A DNA stretch of 64,000 bases from Rhyzopertha dominica (GCA_025024175.1 QCXZ01000138.1:43123092-43187091); one strand, 5' to 3'. Counted from the stretch's first letter, positions 21,712-32,710 are shown. Made by a program: numbers and translations. The notes: a model not told the origin generated them from the letters alone.

Positions 21712-22712
21712 CAGGGTTGGCAAAAAACATGTTTTTTTAAATTAAACAACACAAACAGTTTTTTGTTTAACCATGTTTAAATCGTTTTAAACATGTTTTT
21801 TTAACTTAGTTGAAAACATGTTTAAAACGTTTTAAACACTGTTTCTCATTTGTCTTTTTTGTTTACGCAACAATTTTAGTTATTATGAGTCGGTTTCTCT
21901 TTAAAATCTAGACCAATCACATACCCCAATTTAAGGTGCAGTCTTGGTTACTGGGTTGATTTTAGCAAATATCAACCTTAGCAAAGAGACATTGTCTGTT
22001 TAAAAGTTTAAAGTTCAACAATTACAATAGCGTAGTAGGAACGATGCAGTGTGGAATAACTTTGACAAAATGAAGGTGCAAAATGGTAGAATGCGAGCTC
22101 AATTCAAGAAGTGCAAAAAAGATATGGTTACACTAGTTATTCTAGTTATTCCCAAGCTCTGATAACTATTTGTTTTTTTTTGTACTGAAGATATAATTAT
22201 CTAGTAAGTGTTGAATGAACGTCTTATTTATTGTTTTGTAGTATTGGACCAGAAATACAAATTTTTATGTTATGTTAAGATTAACACTGTAATTTTTTAT
22301 GAAAAAATGTTAAAGTTAAATTATTCATTTTTGTAACTGTTCTTGTATCAATAAAAAGCCGAACAGAATACTGCATGTTCCTTCTTTTTTTAAGTTTGAA
22401 AAAACGCTTACGTATTTTCTAACTAGGCCTGGTTTTCCATTCAATTCATTTTTAATGCAAATATGGGGTTACATTAAGTAGATACATAATTACTAATAAT
22501 CTTGTCTATCTATTTGTGGAGGGTAAACGAGCTTAATAGTAATAATTAATAAATCACATATAATAGTCGTCAAAAAACATTGTTTAAAACATTAACAAAA
22601 AAAAAACACTGTTTAAAACAAATGTTTTAAACATTTCTTTAAAACAAAGTTTTAAACAGAAGCGTTGTTTTAAACAAGTTTATAACATTCTGTTTTAATC
22701 ATGCCAACCCTG
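21712..22712 (+). mobile_element. Non-autonomous hAT-type element, about 1.0 kb
   Basis: The ends are CAGGGTTGGCA at 21,712 and its exact inverse TGCCAACCCTG ending at 22,712. About 130 bp inside each end is packed with TGTTTAAAAC-like subterminal motifs, as in hAT elements. An internal stretch near 22,045-22,135 reads DAVWNNFDKMK and RMRAQFKKCKKDM, a degraded BED-type zinc finger, which hAT transposases have at their N-terminus. No transposase catalytic region is left. Flanking 8-mers do not match, so no target duplication is visible. It lies immediately downstream of the env remnant. Confidence 0.7.
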
Positions 22713-22734
22713 ACTCGTACCTGTGGCTCTGACG

Positions 22735-23720
22735 TTAACGTTGAACATTGGTTAAATATTTGAAAACATGGTAGACCAGATTTTGGCTCTTTCTCTTTCT
22801 TTTGTACAACATATGTACCTTCGTAGAATTTGGAAAAATCCGCACCATTTTAAGAAGTTGTAGATCAGAATTAGAACGATGATGCTGCCTAGTAGCGATA
22901 GAACTGTGGTGTACCACGATGATTTCTTTATAATGAACGGCTTATTTAATTGTTGCTGAAGTTGCTCGTCAAATTGGCTTAGCTTTGCTTGTGCGTATTT
23001 TAATTAATTGAAGTCAATGCCTGTTAATTTGATGGGGTCTAGGTGTATTTCGGCGATAGTAATATTTTCCTGGAGTTTGATGCAGCAATCATCTTCATCG
23101 ATGTCAGTGAACGGAATTTCATTTGTGAGATTTGATGCGAACATTACTGAATGAGCTCCTAGCATTTATGTTCTCGGTGTAGAGGCCATGTAATTTTCTT
23201 GGAGTTGTAGAATCCCCATTTTGGAAATGGTGATTTCTTCAGCTTGACTGTTCTTGCATATGATGGTAAGCGACTGTTGGTTGGAAATAGTGAATAACCA
23301 TCGGTTGTCTCGTAGAGAATACCATAGTTCCGTTGTTGCCATTAGATTCCTGATTTTGCAAGTTTTCGGAATAGATTTTGTTGTTTTTCTGAAGAGCTTG
23401 ATTTCGCAGTCTCCGGCTTCATTTTTCTTTGTGATTGGTAAATTCTTGCAGATCCAATACGTATAGTTTACTTCATAGACTTTTAAATCTTCCATTAAAC
23501 AAAGCAGATCTTGGCAATATCCTTATTATTCAACTTGTAAGTTTTATTCGACCTCAAAGTCTTGATGAACAGAAATTATATTCAAACCATGCACGAATGA
23601 TTTAGCTGTTAAGTTTTGTGTATAAATATATTCTAATTCTACTACCTTCAGCGTATGAAATACATCAGGCGTAAATACATATCTTTTTTTAACGAAAGGG
23701 CCCACTTCAGCCTTAAAACC
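22735..23720 (-). pseudogene. Errantivirus-type envelope gene remnant, copy 1
   Basis: The minus strand carries an open frame at 23,166-23,495 with YWICKNLPITKK, CEIKLFRKTTKSIPKTCKI, ELWYSLRDNRWLF and LTIICKNS, a cysteine pattern like the ectodomain of insect errantivirus/baculovirus F-type Env proteins. Reading on toward 22,735, after frame breaks, there is a hydrophobic segment (about 22 residues, VLSLLGSIIVLILIYNFL) followed by basic residues, as expected for a membrane anchor. Upstream codons to about 23,720 are weakly similar across copies. Stops interrupt the frame at several points. No gag or pol belongs to it here. Family assignment is from pattern, not a search. Confidence 0.6.
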
Positions 23721-23727
23721 CCGAAAA

Positions 23728-24640
23728 TGTTCAATAATTGGACGTGTGCAATGTAAATACGGCTTTTTTGAATACCAAGGTGGCCATGGAAAACGCCGAG
23801 AAATCAGTCACAGGGCTAAGCGTCAGTAGTTCTAGAAAGCCCGGCGTGCGCGTGCAGCTTCCCAAATTTTCACAAAAATTGGGTGGAAAATTTGGACCGC
23901 GGTGTGAAACAGACCGTTTCGTAGTGATTTAGTGACGTGGTGCTTCGACTAATCTAGGTTTGGCCACCTTATCGGGTTAGCACGGGAAGAGATACCGGTG
24001 AGTTTAGTTATTACTTTTTATCGCGTAGGAATCGCGTTGAAACACCTTGTATAGGTAAATTACGCACTTGTTCGTTGCGCTTATGTGATTGTAGTTTCAA
24101 AATTCGTTTAAATAGGATGGTTTAATTAAGTTTTGTACAATAAATGCTTCGTCCAGTTCAAAACACGGTAAAAAAACTTGCATGGATGCGGAGGTAAAAA
24201 TGCTGCGACGCGGTGCTGGTTTTTTCATACGCCAGCGCTCGTCAAAGGTTAAATAATCTAAAACTGTTTGTTTCACTTATACGGCATGGGATTTTTAGTA
24301 TTGCAGTTAGCTTTGATCATATAGGTAAATCGTTAATTTCAATGTTTTCGTTGTGTTGGATGTCCAAAATCTAAATACCAGCACAGAGGTTTTAAAACAT
24401 AATTCAGTGCATTTTATCTGTATCACCATAATACACAAGAACTACGTAGGAGGCCTCTACACTGCAATTTTTTGTCACTATTTAATTCATTTATTTACGT
24501 ATAAATCTATTCCATGTGACACTGATCTGATATATTTATGTTTGTAAATCACTATTGCCGTCTACATAAGTAACGTCTTCCACAAAAATACTTTTAAAGC
24601 AAGTTTTAATGGCACGATCAAGGTTTTTAATAATGAGTGG
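23728..24640. repeat. 0.9-kb dispersed repeat, copy 1 (env-linked)
   Basis: Nearly the same sequence follows the env-like piece at 40,150-41,030 and, in part, at 42,170-42,650. It contains CpG-rich blocks and, in all three copies, a good plus-strand splice-donor-like GATACCGGTGAGTTT. A plus-strand frame starting VAMENAEKS is open in copies 1 and 3 but broken in copy 2. It could be the 5' part of the env-bearing element, or an independent repeat. Confidence 0.7.
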
Positions 24641-24719
24641 GATTAACAATAAATCCCAATGTTGAGTTGTCAATTCGAGTTTCGTTAATGATATAATGTG
24701 TTGATTATATATTATATAT

Positions 24720-25230
24720 TATATTTCCTGATGCATGGAAGATTTCTGTTGTCAGGCCGCAAGCCATACTACACGTTTCCACAGAGCTTAAGGACACCAG
24801 GCCCATTAACATTTTACCAATTCTTTCAAAAGTAGACTTTTCAAGAGCATTCGATGCTGTTAAATATCAGATACTTTACGCTATTTGGGAACATACTGTT
24901 ATTGGGCAAGCAGCTTTATTTATACAATAGACTTCAGTCTGTTAATTTAGATGGCAATTCCTCTGCTTACGGTGGTAGTGTGGTGTCCCTCAGGCCTCTG
25001 TGTTAGGACACAGATATACATCTGTAATAACAAAAAAGGACAGATATCCATAATATAAACATTAGATGCAAAGACTATACTGTACCAAAACATAATCACA
25101 TTTTTTTATTAGCAGCTTTCCATACATAGTATAAAAGATCTACAACTCACTTCCAGTAAAACTAAGAAATACGGGACTAGACTTATTTAAAATAAAACTA
25201 CAATAATCTATTAAAAAAAACTGAACAGTT
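24720..25230 (+). pseudogene. Non-LTR reverse transcriptase, heavily decayed
   Basis: Plus-strand pieces appear in RT order: PDAWKISVVRPQ, then DTRPINILPILSK, then VDFSRAFDAVKYQIL (motif A), then CGVPQASVLGH (motif B), and a tail YNSLPVKLRNTGLDLFKIKL, typical of the ORF2 C-terminus. Large parts are deleted between motifs, and frames shift. It is a jockey-like or related type. Confidence 0.65.
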
Positions 25231-25566
25231 CTGATTGACATTTACTAATTCTTCTTGTATATATTTTTCACCTATACATCGTTCATCTAAATTGAGATAA
25301 CTGCTTTTTTTCGTTTTTTATTGTTTGTCACCTCCAGGGCTCTCATCAATAACAACTTAATACACAGGTATATACACGTAAAATTCTAAATTTGTTTTTC
25401 TTTTCATTTTTACGGTTGAGTGGAAGAGAAGGGAGATGCCACTAATCATAAGTGTCATTTGCCACTAAAATTTGCCGTTTTGCCCTGCTACGAATCCTGC
25501 TATTCAGAGTCATAATAATACCATTATGTATTTATGTATATCAATGTAGTGAGCAAATAAGGACGA

Positions 25567-25696
<130 letters not shown>

Positions 25697-25739
25697 GGTT
25701 ATTACTATTATTATTTTTCTAAATATACTTTTTTGAGCA

Positions 25740-26400
25740 TAGTCAGTATTTAGAAAAAAAAACAGTTCGGGGACGTACGTCCTCATACAAACAATCAATC
25801 TTTAAAGAGAATATAAAGTTATGTGGTATTTGTAAATGACATCTCTAAGGAGACAGACAAGTCTAAAATCCGCATTCGATTGTTAATATGTACATAGTAC
25901 ACACATGGTATACCTACAAAAATCAATGCTTCAGTATGCCACGAAACATGATACATTAGGACCTTAGTCCCTGGATGATGGTTCAGTGCATTATCAATAG
26001 CTGCAAAAAATAATTAATCAATAGTTTCCTAGTTAGGTAGGCACATGGTAAAAAACGATATTGTACCCTACGCGTTGTCTCGACTTTGCCCCTAAAAAGT
26101 TATCCAAATTGGTATAAGCTTTTTTTGCATCTTTTGCTTGAATTCAGCTATTTCTATGTATAAAAGAACGGCCAAGTCACGTACTAACTATTTAGATTGT
26201 AAAATAGTCTACAGTAAAAGAATGCTTCAACCGAATGTAGAATTGATGAAAAAAAAAGAAGCTTTATACTTTTCATTACACTGCGACTTTTTGGATCACC
26301 CACGTATGCACTAATGCTCAAAAAGATAAAACAGGAATCTTTACTAACCATGTCTCCAGAAATTTAAACCCAAAACGGGCCTCTATTAAATTTTCTCCGC
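25740..26400. other. Non-coding stretch, nothing recognised
   Basis: AT-rich, with no gene, repeat or RNA seen. Confidence 0.4.
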
Positions 26401-26409
26401 TAAATAAAA

Positions 26410-26680
26410 TACTCCTAGTGTTTACGTTCTTGCGAGCACTTTTTTTGCGGCGTATCCGGGCGTACGTGAGCAATTGTTGGGCAAAAAAAGGACCAGTCCA
26501 TTTGCGGGGCCGGGTGAAGTAGCTTTTAATGCGTCGTTTGTTGAATTAGTAACGCCGATGATAACTGTGTGCGATGATGTGCCGGTGAATACGGAGTGTT
26601 TTTCAAGATTCGTTTTCGAAATTATTGACTTTTGAGTATTAGTGACGTGTGTGGACTGGTGGAGGACACTACATTGCATT
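26410..26680. other. GC- and CpG-richer non-coding island
   Basis: Has a minus-strand open frame of 85 codons (26,422-26,679) without recognisable motif. Sharper GC content than the flanks. Confidence 0.3.
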
Positions 26681-27310
26681 TAAACTATAAGCAATGCTTT
26701 CTACATGATGCTATACGTGCGTTCGAAATTTTCGCTAGCTGGAAGCTTTCAAGAATTTCATAACTTAAGTGAACTCTGAAACAATCAAGCAAGTAGGTCG
26801 AAATGGAAATTCGCTCGAAATAGATTTTTGAAAGGCACAATGTAGTCTCGTTAGATAGCATACGTTTATTAATTTTTTATAATGAAACACCATTATTCTT
26901 ATTTTTAATTTTCTTGTGTAATTCTTCAATTGTCATACAAAATCATTTTTGCATGCCGCATAAGTCATACGTCGTATAAAATTTGCCTGATCATCTTTGA
27001 AAGCCTTCGATGAACCAACGTCTTTTCGCACTTTTCTGTCCTAAATTCAGTTACAGCTATATTTTTTTACAGTTGATAATGAAATTTTGATCATCATTCT
27101 ACTGGCTTTTGCGATAGCCCCACTTTCTCCCTTTTGATTAATCGCTTAATCGATGATCGATTGTAATATTCCTCTTTTTGTAAAGAAAATTTGAATACTT
27201 ATTGAAAACATAATATAAAAACGAAATAAATTATTGACATGATAGCTTTACAATTCATAAAATTTAGTTTTTTCTGTTTCTAATATCTATATATTTTTTT
27301 ATTGTTCCAG

Positions 27311-27390
27311 GTGTGTAGTGTTGTGTTAGTGCCAATCAGTGCCAGATGTGGATCAAGAGAAGCCAAAAGCTGCGGTCTTAACCAGGCACT
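27311..27390 (+). other. Exon-like segment, 80 nt (unit 1)
   Basis: Flanked by an acceptor-like TTGTTCCAG and a donor-like GTGAGT. One frame is open through the whole 80 nt, beginning VCSVVLVPISARCGS and ending LNQAL. The unit-2 copy is also exactly 80 nt and keeps that frame open (VCSVVLVLTSARCGS...). It would join in frame to the next segment at 27,450. I do not recognise the peptide. It may instead be non-coding. Confidence 0.35.
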
Positions 27391-27449
27391 GTGAGTTTCT
27401 CAAATTCAATTTTTTTTCCTGAAAAGTGACACCTAATTTCTTGTTTCAG

Positions 27450-27482
27450 GCAGGGGGAGCAGTTACTGCTGTGTCTGGTTGG
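27450..27482 (+). other. Exon-like segment, 33 nt (unit 1)
   Basis: Preceded by TTCTTGTTTCAG and followed by GTGAGT. Spliced to the 80-nt segment it continues the same frame as LQGEQLLLCLVG without a stop. A 33-nt micro-exon is short but not impossible in insects. Confidence 0.3.
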
Positions 27483-27619
27483 GTGAGTTGATGAAAATTA
27501 GTTGTTTTGCACGCGTTTTTGATTATTTGTATGTTGGGTCGCGTAGATGTTACTATACAAGGGCGTGCGTTAGGGGAAGGGGGCGTGACAGTGTAGTGCC
27601 TTGTTTTAATGTATGTAAG

Positions 27620-27803
27620 TGTTAGATATGAAGCCTTTATCTATGTTTTTGCCACCTAGGCAGCTATCCTTGATTGTTCTTGTGTTGAGGGCAGTTGAAA
27701 ATAAATGCTCGTGGCACATACTTGCATAGACTTTTATTTCTGGTCCTCGCTATTCAAATTAATAGCGAATTCGTTGCTATTCAAATTAGTAGCATACGTA
27801 ACA
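27620..27803 (+). repeat. 5' LTR
   Basis: Starts TGTTA and ends TAACA (5-bp inverted ends). It contains AATAAATGCTCGTGG, a possible polyadenylation signal. Nearly identical to 32,216-32,398. Confidence 0.95.
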
Positions 27804-27822
27804 TTGGCGACGAGGTAGTGTT
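27804..27822 (+). other. Candidate primer-binding site
   Basis: TTGGCGACGAGG directly follows the 5' LTR, where a tRNA 3' end should pair to prime minus-strand DNA synthesis. The matching tRNA was not determined. Confidence 0.6.
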
Positions 27823-27942
27823 AATAGAACTCATGTGAACTTTTGTAAAAAAAAACTTTCGCGTTAAAATATAAAAAGCAGTGCGTGGCGGAAGTATGAA
27901 CGAGTAATGTGTAGTGAACACTGTTACTAAAAATAGTAAATC

Positions 27943-28833
27943 ATGACAGAAACGCATAAAATTGTAGGACTTTTGGGGACACTAAGTACTTTTGATCCAA
28001 AGTATTCGGATATATCTGTGTTTAAAGAAAGACTAAACCAGTTTTTTATTGCCAACAAAATATCGGAGGAAGAGCGCAAAAAAGCAATACTCTTGAACAC
28101 CTTATCAGAAGGATGCTATGTTCTAGTAAGAAATCTCTGTGTGCCAGATTTACCAGAGACCAAAACATTTGAACAATTACTTAAAATTTTAACAGAACAC
28201 CTCGCTCCAGTAAAATCGTATTTTTCCGAAAGGTTAAAGTTTTACACAGCTAAACGAAAGGTAAACCAAAGCGTGGCAGAATGGGAAGCCACAGTTAAAA
28301 GTCTAGCATCAAACTGTAAGTTTGGCGCGGAACTTGAAACAGTAATGACTGATATTTTTGTAATGGGCATAAACGATGACCGAATTTTAGAACGATTATT
28401 TGAAGAAGATGCTACCAAAGCAAATTTTAAGAGTGTGGTGAGGATTGCCTTAGCAAAAGAGGCTGCAGTAAAGGAACATGTAGAAAGGGGTAATCTTGGA
28501 ATTTCGACTATCAAAGCAGAACCCGTCAACTACAGTCATCATCGAAAATTAGGCAGAAGTCATGATCTTCAAGAGAAGAGCAGAATGAACGTTGGACGTC
28601 AGACAGAGGGAAGAAGTAACCGTAGAGAGCAACCAGGAAGCAGCAAATCTCCCCGAGGAACTGGTAGTAACAAGTGTAGTGTTTGTGGGCGTGACAATCA
28701 CGTCAGCCGTGAATGTGCTTTCAAAAATTGTGTCTGCCACAGATGCGGAGTAAAGGGTCATCTTGCACCAGTGTGTAAAAAGCAGCGCACAAATCATCAT
28801 TTTTTTGAAACAGCCCGAGGTAGATTTTACTAA
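27943..28833 (+). CDS. Gag polyprotein of the LTR retrotransposon
   Basis: A 296-codon open frame starting 140 bp after the 5' LTR. The first ~200 residues form a capsid-like region with motifs such as FDPKYSDISVFKERLNQFF and AEWEATVKSLASNC, like retrotransposon Gag proteins of K02A2.6-type elements. A basic stretch (about residues 200-245) precedes two Cys/His clusters, CSVCGRDNHVSREC and CHRCGVKGHLAPVC. The second is a canonical CCHC knuckle; the first has the same spacing. Gag packages element RNA in the cytoplasm. The start is the first Met of the only long frame. Pol continues in another frame. Confidence 0.92.
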   Translation: MTETHKIVGLLGTLSTFDPKYSDISVFKERLNQFFIANKISEEERKKAILLNTLSEGCYVLVRNLCVPDLPETKTFEQLLKILTEHLAPVKSYFSERLKFYTAKRKVNQSVAEWEATVKSLASNCKFGAELETVMTDIFVMGINDDRILERLFEEDATKANFKSVVRIALAKEAAVKEHVERGNLGISTIKAEPVNYSHHRKLGRSHDLQEKSRMNVGRQTEGRSNRREQPGSSKSPRGTGSNKCSVCGRDNHVSRECAFKNCVCHRCGVKGHLAPVCKKQRTNHHFFETARGRFY

Positions 28834-29540
28834 CAATTCCGAACACTCTATTTTTAATTTGTCAATTGCAAATTTAGATGTATTTGATGATACCGGAAAT
28901 GTACAGCCAACATATTTAAAAACTTATAGTGGATAATGTACCGATTAGCTTCGAAGCGGATACCGGATTCGCACATTCAGCAATTTCCGAAAAACTGTAT
29001 TTAAGGCATTTTCAAAATAAAATGCTATACCCAAATGATTTAACTTTGAAAGATTATGTTGGTGTCACTTTTCAACCGTTGGGGTATGTCAATTTTCAGG
29101 TGGTATTTGAAAACAAAAAGCATCTGTTAAAAACTTATATAATTAAGAACGGTGGTCCTCCGTTAATAGGCCGAAATGGGCTCCACTTACTAAATTTTGG
29201 CATTAACAAAATAAAAAATGCACAGGAAAACCCAGAAAATAATATAAACTTGTTAGAGGGCTCAGGTTCACTAATCAAAGTATTAGATAAATATAAAGCC
29301 ATATTTGATGGGACTTTAGGTACTTTTAATAAGTTTGAAGTTTCCTTAAAACTTAAGGAAAACACAGTGCCAAAATTTTGTAAACCTAGACCCGTTCCAT
29401 TTGTACTGAAACCAAAAATAGAAAATGAAATTGATCGCTTAATAAAAAATAAAGTTTTAATTCCTATTGAATTTTCCGAGTGGGCTACACCAATAGTCCC
29501 AATTTTAAAAACAGAATGGCGGATTAAGAATTTGCGGTGA
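28834..29540 (+). pseudogene. Pol: protease and N-part of reverse transcriptase
   Basis: After Gag a frame reading FTNNSEHSIFNLSIANL reaches a stop near 28,934. The frame from 28,929 then shows VPISFEADTGFAHSAIS, the aspartic protease active site (DTG). Further on come NGLHLLNFGI (protease C-part) and FCKPRPVPFVLKPKIENEID and WATPIVPILK, the beginning of Gypsy-type RT. The frame stops at 29,540 after a one-base shift; RT motif ICGDFKITLN follows in another frame. These breaks lie outside the duplicated region, so they cannot be checked against a second version. Confidence 0.85.
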
Positions 29541-30676
29541 CTTCAAGATAACGCTAAATCCGTGTCTTAAAGTTCAGCACTTTCCGTTACCTAGAATTGA
29601 CTATTTGTTTACTCAGCTGCAAGGCGGTCAAATATTTTCAAAAATTGATTTATCGGAAGCCTATCAGCAAATTTTGTTAACTGAAGAGTCGCAAAAGTTG
29701 GTCACAGTTACCACACATAAGGGGCTTTTTTCATATACAAGATTACCGTATGGTATAACCAGTGCACCTGCAATTTTTCAGAATATCATGGAACAAATGT
29801 TTGTGCTTCCTGGTGTGGTATGTTTCTTGGATGATATTTTAATCACGGGTAGAAATGATCAGGAGCACTTAGAAAGGTTACAATGTGTTCTCGAAAAACT
29901 GCAGAGTTGCGGACTTAAAGTAAAAAAAGAAAATGTGCTTTTTTGAAAGACAGCATAGAATATTTAGGTCACAAAATTGACAAAGAGGGATTACACACAT
30001 CTGAGGAGAAAGTTGATGCAATAAAAAATATGCCAACACCTAAGAACATCACTGAATTAAAATCGTTTTTAGGAGCTGTCAATTTCTACTGTAAATTTAT
30101 TCCCAATGCATCCAGCATTTTAAAACCACTTTATAGCCTCTTGAAGAAAAACGTTCCATTTGTGTGGACGGACGAATGCAAACAAAGTTTTTTGTCAAGC
30201 AAAAAAGGTTTTGTTATCTTCATGTGTATTGGCACACTTCGATCCGAATCGAACAATTAAATTAACTGTGGATGCTTCACAATTTGCTCTTGGCGCTACG
30301 TTGAGTCATTTATATGAAGATAACGTAGAAAAGCCAATTGCATTCGCTTCCAGATTATTAAACAAATCTGAGTTAGCGTATTCACAGATTGAAAAGGAAG
30401 CGGCTGCAATTGTGTTTGGTATAAAAAAATTTTACCAATATCTTTACTGTAAGAATTTTTACTCTACACGGATCATAAAACCGTTGTTAACAATTTTTGG
30501 AAATAAAAGAGGAATTCCTATTTTTGCGGCAAACCGTCTTCAAAGGTGGGCACACATTTTATCCGCTTTTGATTACGAAATACGTTTTGTAAGTTCAGAT
30601 AAGAACACCGCGGATTTTCTTTCCAGATTGCCTATAATGAAAAAGACGACAACATTGATAAAATTGCTAATTTAAA
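29541..30676 (+). pseudogene. Pol: RT palm, connection and RNase H (version A)
   Basis: 29,605-29,946 reads FSKIDLSEAYQQI (motif A), RLPYGITSAPAIFQNIM (motif B) and VCFLDDILITG (motif C, LDD). A shift at 29,946 is followed by YLGHKIDKEGLHTSEEKV and LKSFLGAVNFYCKFIP (connection). RNase H from about 30,255 shows LTVDASQFALGATLSH and KEAAAIVFGIKKF. Extra bases near 30,193 and 30,463 break the frame here but not in version B (35,089-35,583). RT and RNase H convert element RNA into DNA. Confidence 0.9.
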
Positions 30677-30677
30677 T

Positions 30678-32000
30678 TTGGATTCAAAATTGTCATATTT
30701 ACATTATTTAGACGAGTCTGATTTCGCAATCGATTTTAGAGAGATAAAAAAATTTTCTATTAAAGATCCTCTACTGAGTAAAGTAATGTATTATGTACGG
30801 AATGGTTGGCCTAGTACTTGTTCATCAGACGAACTAAAACCGTTTTTCGTAAGAAAAAATGAAATAACCATTGAACAGGATTGTTTGTTATGGGGATATA
30901 GATTGATTATTCCACACAAATTTCGGCAACAAATATTAAAAGAACTGCATAGCTCACACATGGGTATCGTTAAAATGAAATCCATGGCTAGGGCTTATGT
31001 GTGGTGGCCAAATTTAGATGTTCAAATTGAACAACTGTCTCAAAATTGCAAAACATGTGCAATCTTTGCTAGTAATCCACCTAAAACTTCTTTATCCACT
31101 TGGGATTGGCCAAAAGAACCGTGGACTAGGCTACATGCTGATTTTTTCGGTCCACTCTTCAACAAAAACTTTTTAGTTATTGAAGATGCAACTAGCAAAT
31201 GGATTGAATGTTTTTGAAGTCAATAACATTACAGCTAATAGCACAATAAAATTTTTTAGAGAACTGTTTGCTAGATTTGGATTGCCTGCTGAAATTTGTA
31301 CAGATAATGCTAGCACATTTACGTCGTCCGAATTCCAATCTTTTTTAAAAAATTCAGGAATCAAACATAAAACTGGTGCTCCGTACCATCCGGCGACTAA
31401 CGGTTTAGCCGAAAGTGCAGTAAAAATTATGAAAAAAACTATTTTTAAAGGCTTATCATGAAAATAAAAATTGTGATTTACATTTAGTCATTAATCGTTA
31501 CTTATTCCAGTACAGAAATACAATTCATAGTACCACCGGAGAGAAACCGTCTAAGATATTATTAGGGCGACATATAAAAACAAAATTTGACCTAATGTTA
31601 CCGAAATAGAAACGATTGTACAAGCTAAACAAGACTATCAAAAGAAATATTATACTACTCAACAATCTCTACACTTTGCTGTAAATGATCGAGTATGGGT
31701 TCGAGATTTATAGGGTAAATATGCCTCGCTGGTGTTCAGCGATAATTACTGACATATGTGGCTCAAAAACGTATGTTGTACAGACCGATTGCGGAAAGAT
31801 TTGGAAACGGCACGCAAATCAAATTAAAATCAATAAAGTAAAGCACATACAACCGGTTTCAATCATCCCGCGATCGGATCTTAGTAGTAAAGAAGAAACA
31901 ACAACAGTGGAACCGGCTCGGGGAAATGAAACTTCTTGCATTACCTTAAGGCGTCGAAGCCAATTGAAACCCCCGGACAGATTGGTTGTTGGATGCTAAG
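30678..32000 (+). pseudogene. Pol: integrase (version A)
   Basis: Zinc-binding HHCC region: LHSSHMGIVKMKSMARAYVW and NCKTCAIF. The core follows with LHADFFGPL (first Asp), EICTDNASTFTSSEFQ (second Asp) and PYHPATNGLAESAVK (Glu). A C-terminal part with WCSAIITDICGSKTYVVQTD follows to the end at 31,999. Frame shifts at about 31,213, 31,448, 31,604 and 31,711. The first of these is absent from version B, and B in turn has a shift near 36,329 that A lacks. Integrase joins element DNA to the host chromosome. Confidence 0.9.
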
Positions 32001-32202
32001 ATTAATTGTTTATTGTATATTAGTATGTAATTATATGTTGTTATATTTGGACTGTTGCGTCGTTTAAGTTTGTAAATACACAAATTTCCTACTGTACATA
32101 TATTGGGTTCTGGATTCTTAAAATTTAGATTAGGCAGTAAGATTATTGTGATTTATTTAAAGTTCAAACATAATGAATATCATTAATTTTGTAAAATTCA
32201 TT

Positions 32203-32215
32203 AAGGGAAGAGGTA
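32203..32215 (+). other. Polypurine tract
   Basis: AAGGGAAGAGG lies directly before the 3' LTR, where plus-strand DNA synthesis is primed. Confidence 0.8.
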
Positions 32216-32398
32216 TGTTAGATATGAAGCCTTTATCTATGTTTTTGCCACCTAGGCAGCTATCCTTGATTGTTCTTGTGTTGAGGGCAGTTGAAAATAA
32301 ATGCTCGTGGCACATATTGCATAGACTTTTATTTCTGGTCCTCGCTATTCAAATTAATAGCGAATTCGTTGCTATTCATATTAGTAGCATACGTAACA
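32216..32398 (+). repeat. 3' LTR
   Basis: Same as the 5' LTR except for a missing base near 32,315 and one substitution near 32,380. Followed by the target duplication GTAAG. Confidence 0.95.
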
Positions 32399-32447
32399 GT
32401 AAGTAATTATGAAATGTTATACTTATATCATAATCTCTCGTTTTCAG

Positions 32448-32589
32448 CAAAATTTTTCAACAATACACTGGTAAGTGAATGAAGTTTATCTGAACTATCC
32501 ACTTCACGAATAATAACAAATCCTAAGGTTAGTTTTTTTTGTTTCAGGAGATATTCAACGAATCTGATTGTTACAACGGTATTTTTTAG
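32448..32589 (+). other. Two further exon-like segments
   Basis: A 23-nt piece (32,448-32,470) has a TTTTCAG acceptor and GTAAGT donor. A piece from 32,548 has a TTTGTTTCAG acceptor and runs to a TAG at 32,587-32,589, followed by AATAAAA-like sequence. They could be the last exons of the transcript suggested at 27,311-27,482, interrupted by the LTR element. The second version of this region differs by small indels here, so the reading frame is uncertain. Confidence 0.25.
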
Positions 32590-32710
32590 TTAGTTATGTA
32601 CATGTTAGTAAAAAATAAAATAAAACAAACTGATCCCCTTCCTTAAATCATGTCTGCTTTTGAACGAGATTACTAATTATTTTCTGAGGCTTCTGTTCGC
32701 AGATTCTTTC

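Larger units (their letters stand above)
26906..27482 (+). repeat. Tandem exon-like unit, copy 1
   Basis: An intron-like block of about 400 bp leads to TTGTTCCAG and an 80-nt exon-like piece, then a short gap and a second exon-like piece. The same order recurs at 32,929-33,524 with clear similarity in both intron-like and exon-like parts, and part of it recurs again at 33,545-33,730. The LTR retrotransposon at 27,620 lies between copies 1 and 2. Confidence 0.65.
27620..32398 (+). mobile_element. Ty3/Gypsy-type LTR retrotransposon, full length
   Basis: Bounded by 184- and 183-bp LTRs that start TGTTAGATATG and end CGTAACA and differ at only a few positions. It is flanked by the 5-bp target duplication GTAAG (27,615-27,619 and 32,399-32,403). 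Gag with a zinc-knuckle region is followed by pol in the order protease, RT, RNase H, integrase, which is the Ty3/Gypsy order. No env follows pol. LTR similarity implies a recent insertion. Pol is broken by several one-base shifts, many of which differ between the two versions of this region, so they are likely sequencing errors. It sits inside the tandem exon-like region. Confidence 0.93.

Noticed and set aside
23738..23932. Plus-strand frame (VAMENAEKS...) also present at 42,180-42,533
   Set aside because: It lies in the env-linked repeat, is broken in the copy at 40.2 kb and has no recognisable domain. Kept only as part of the repeat description.
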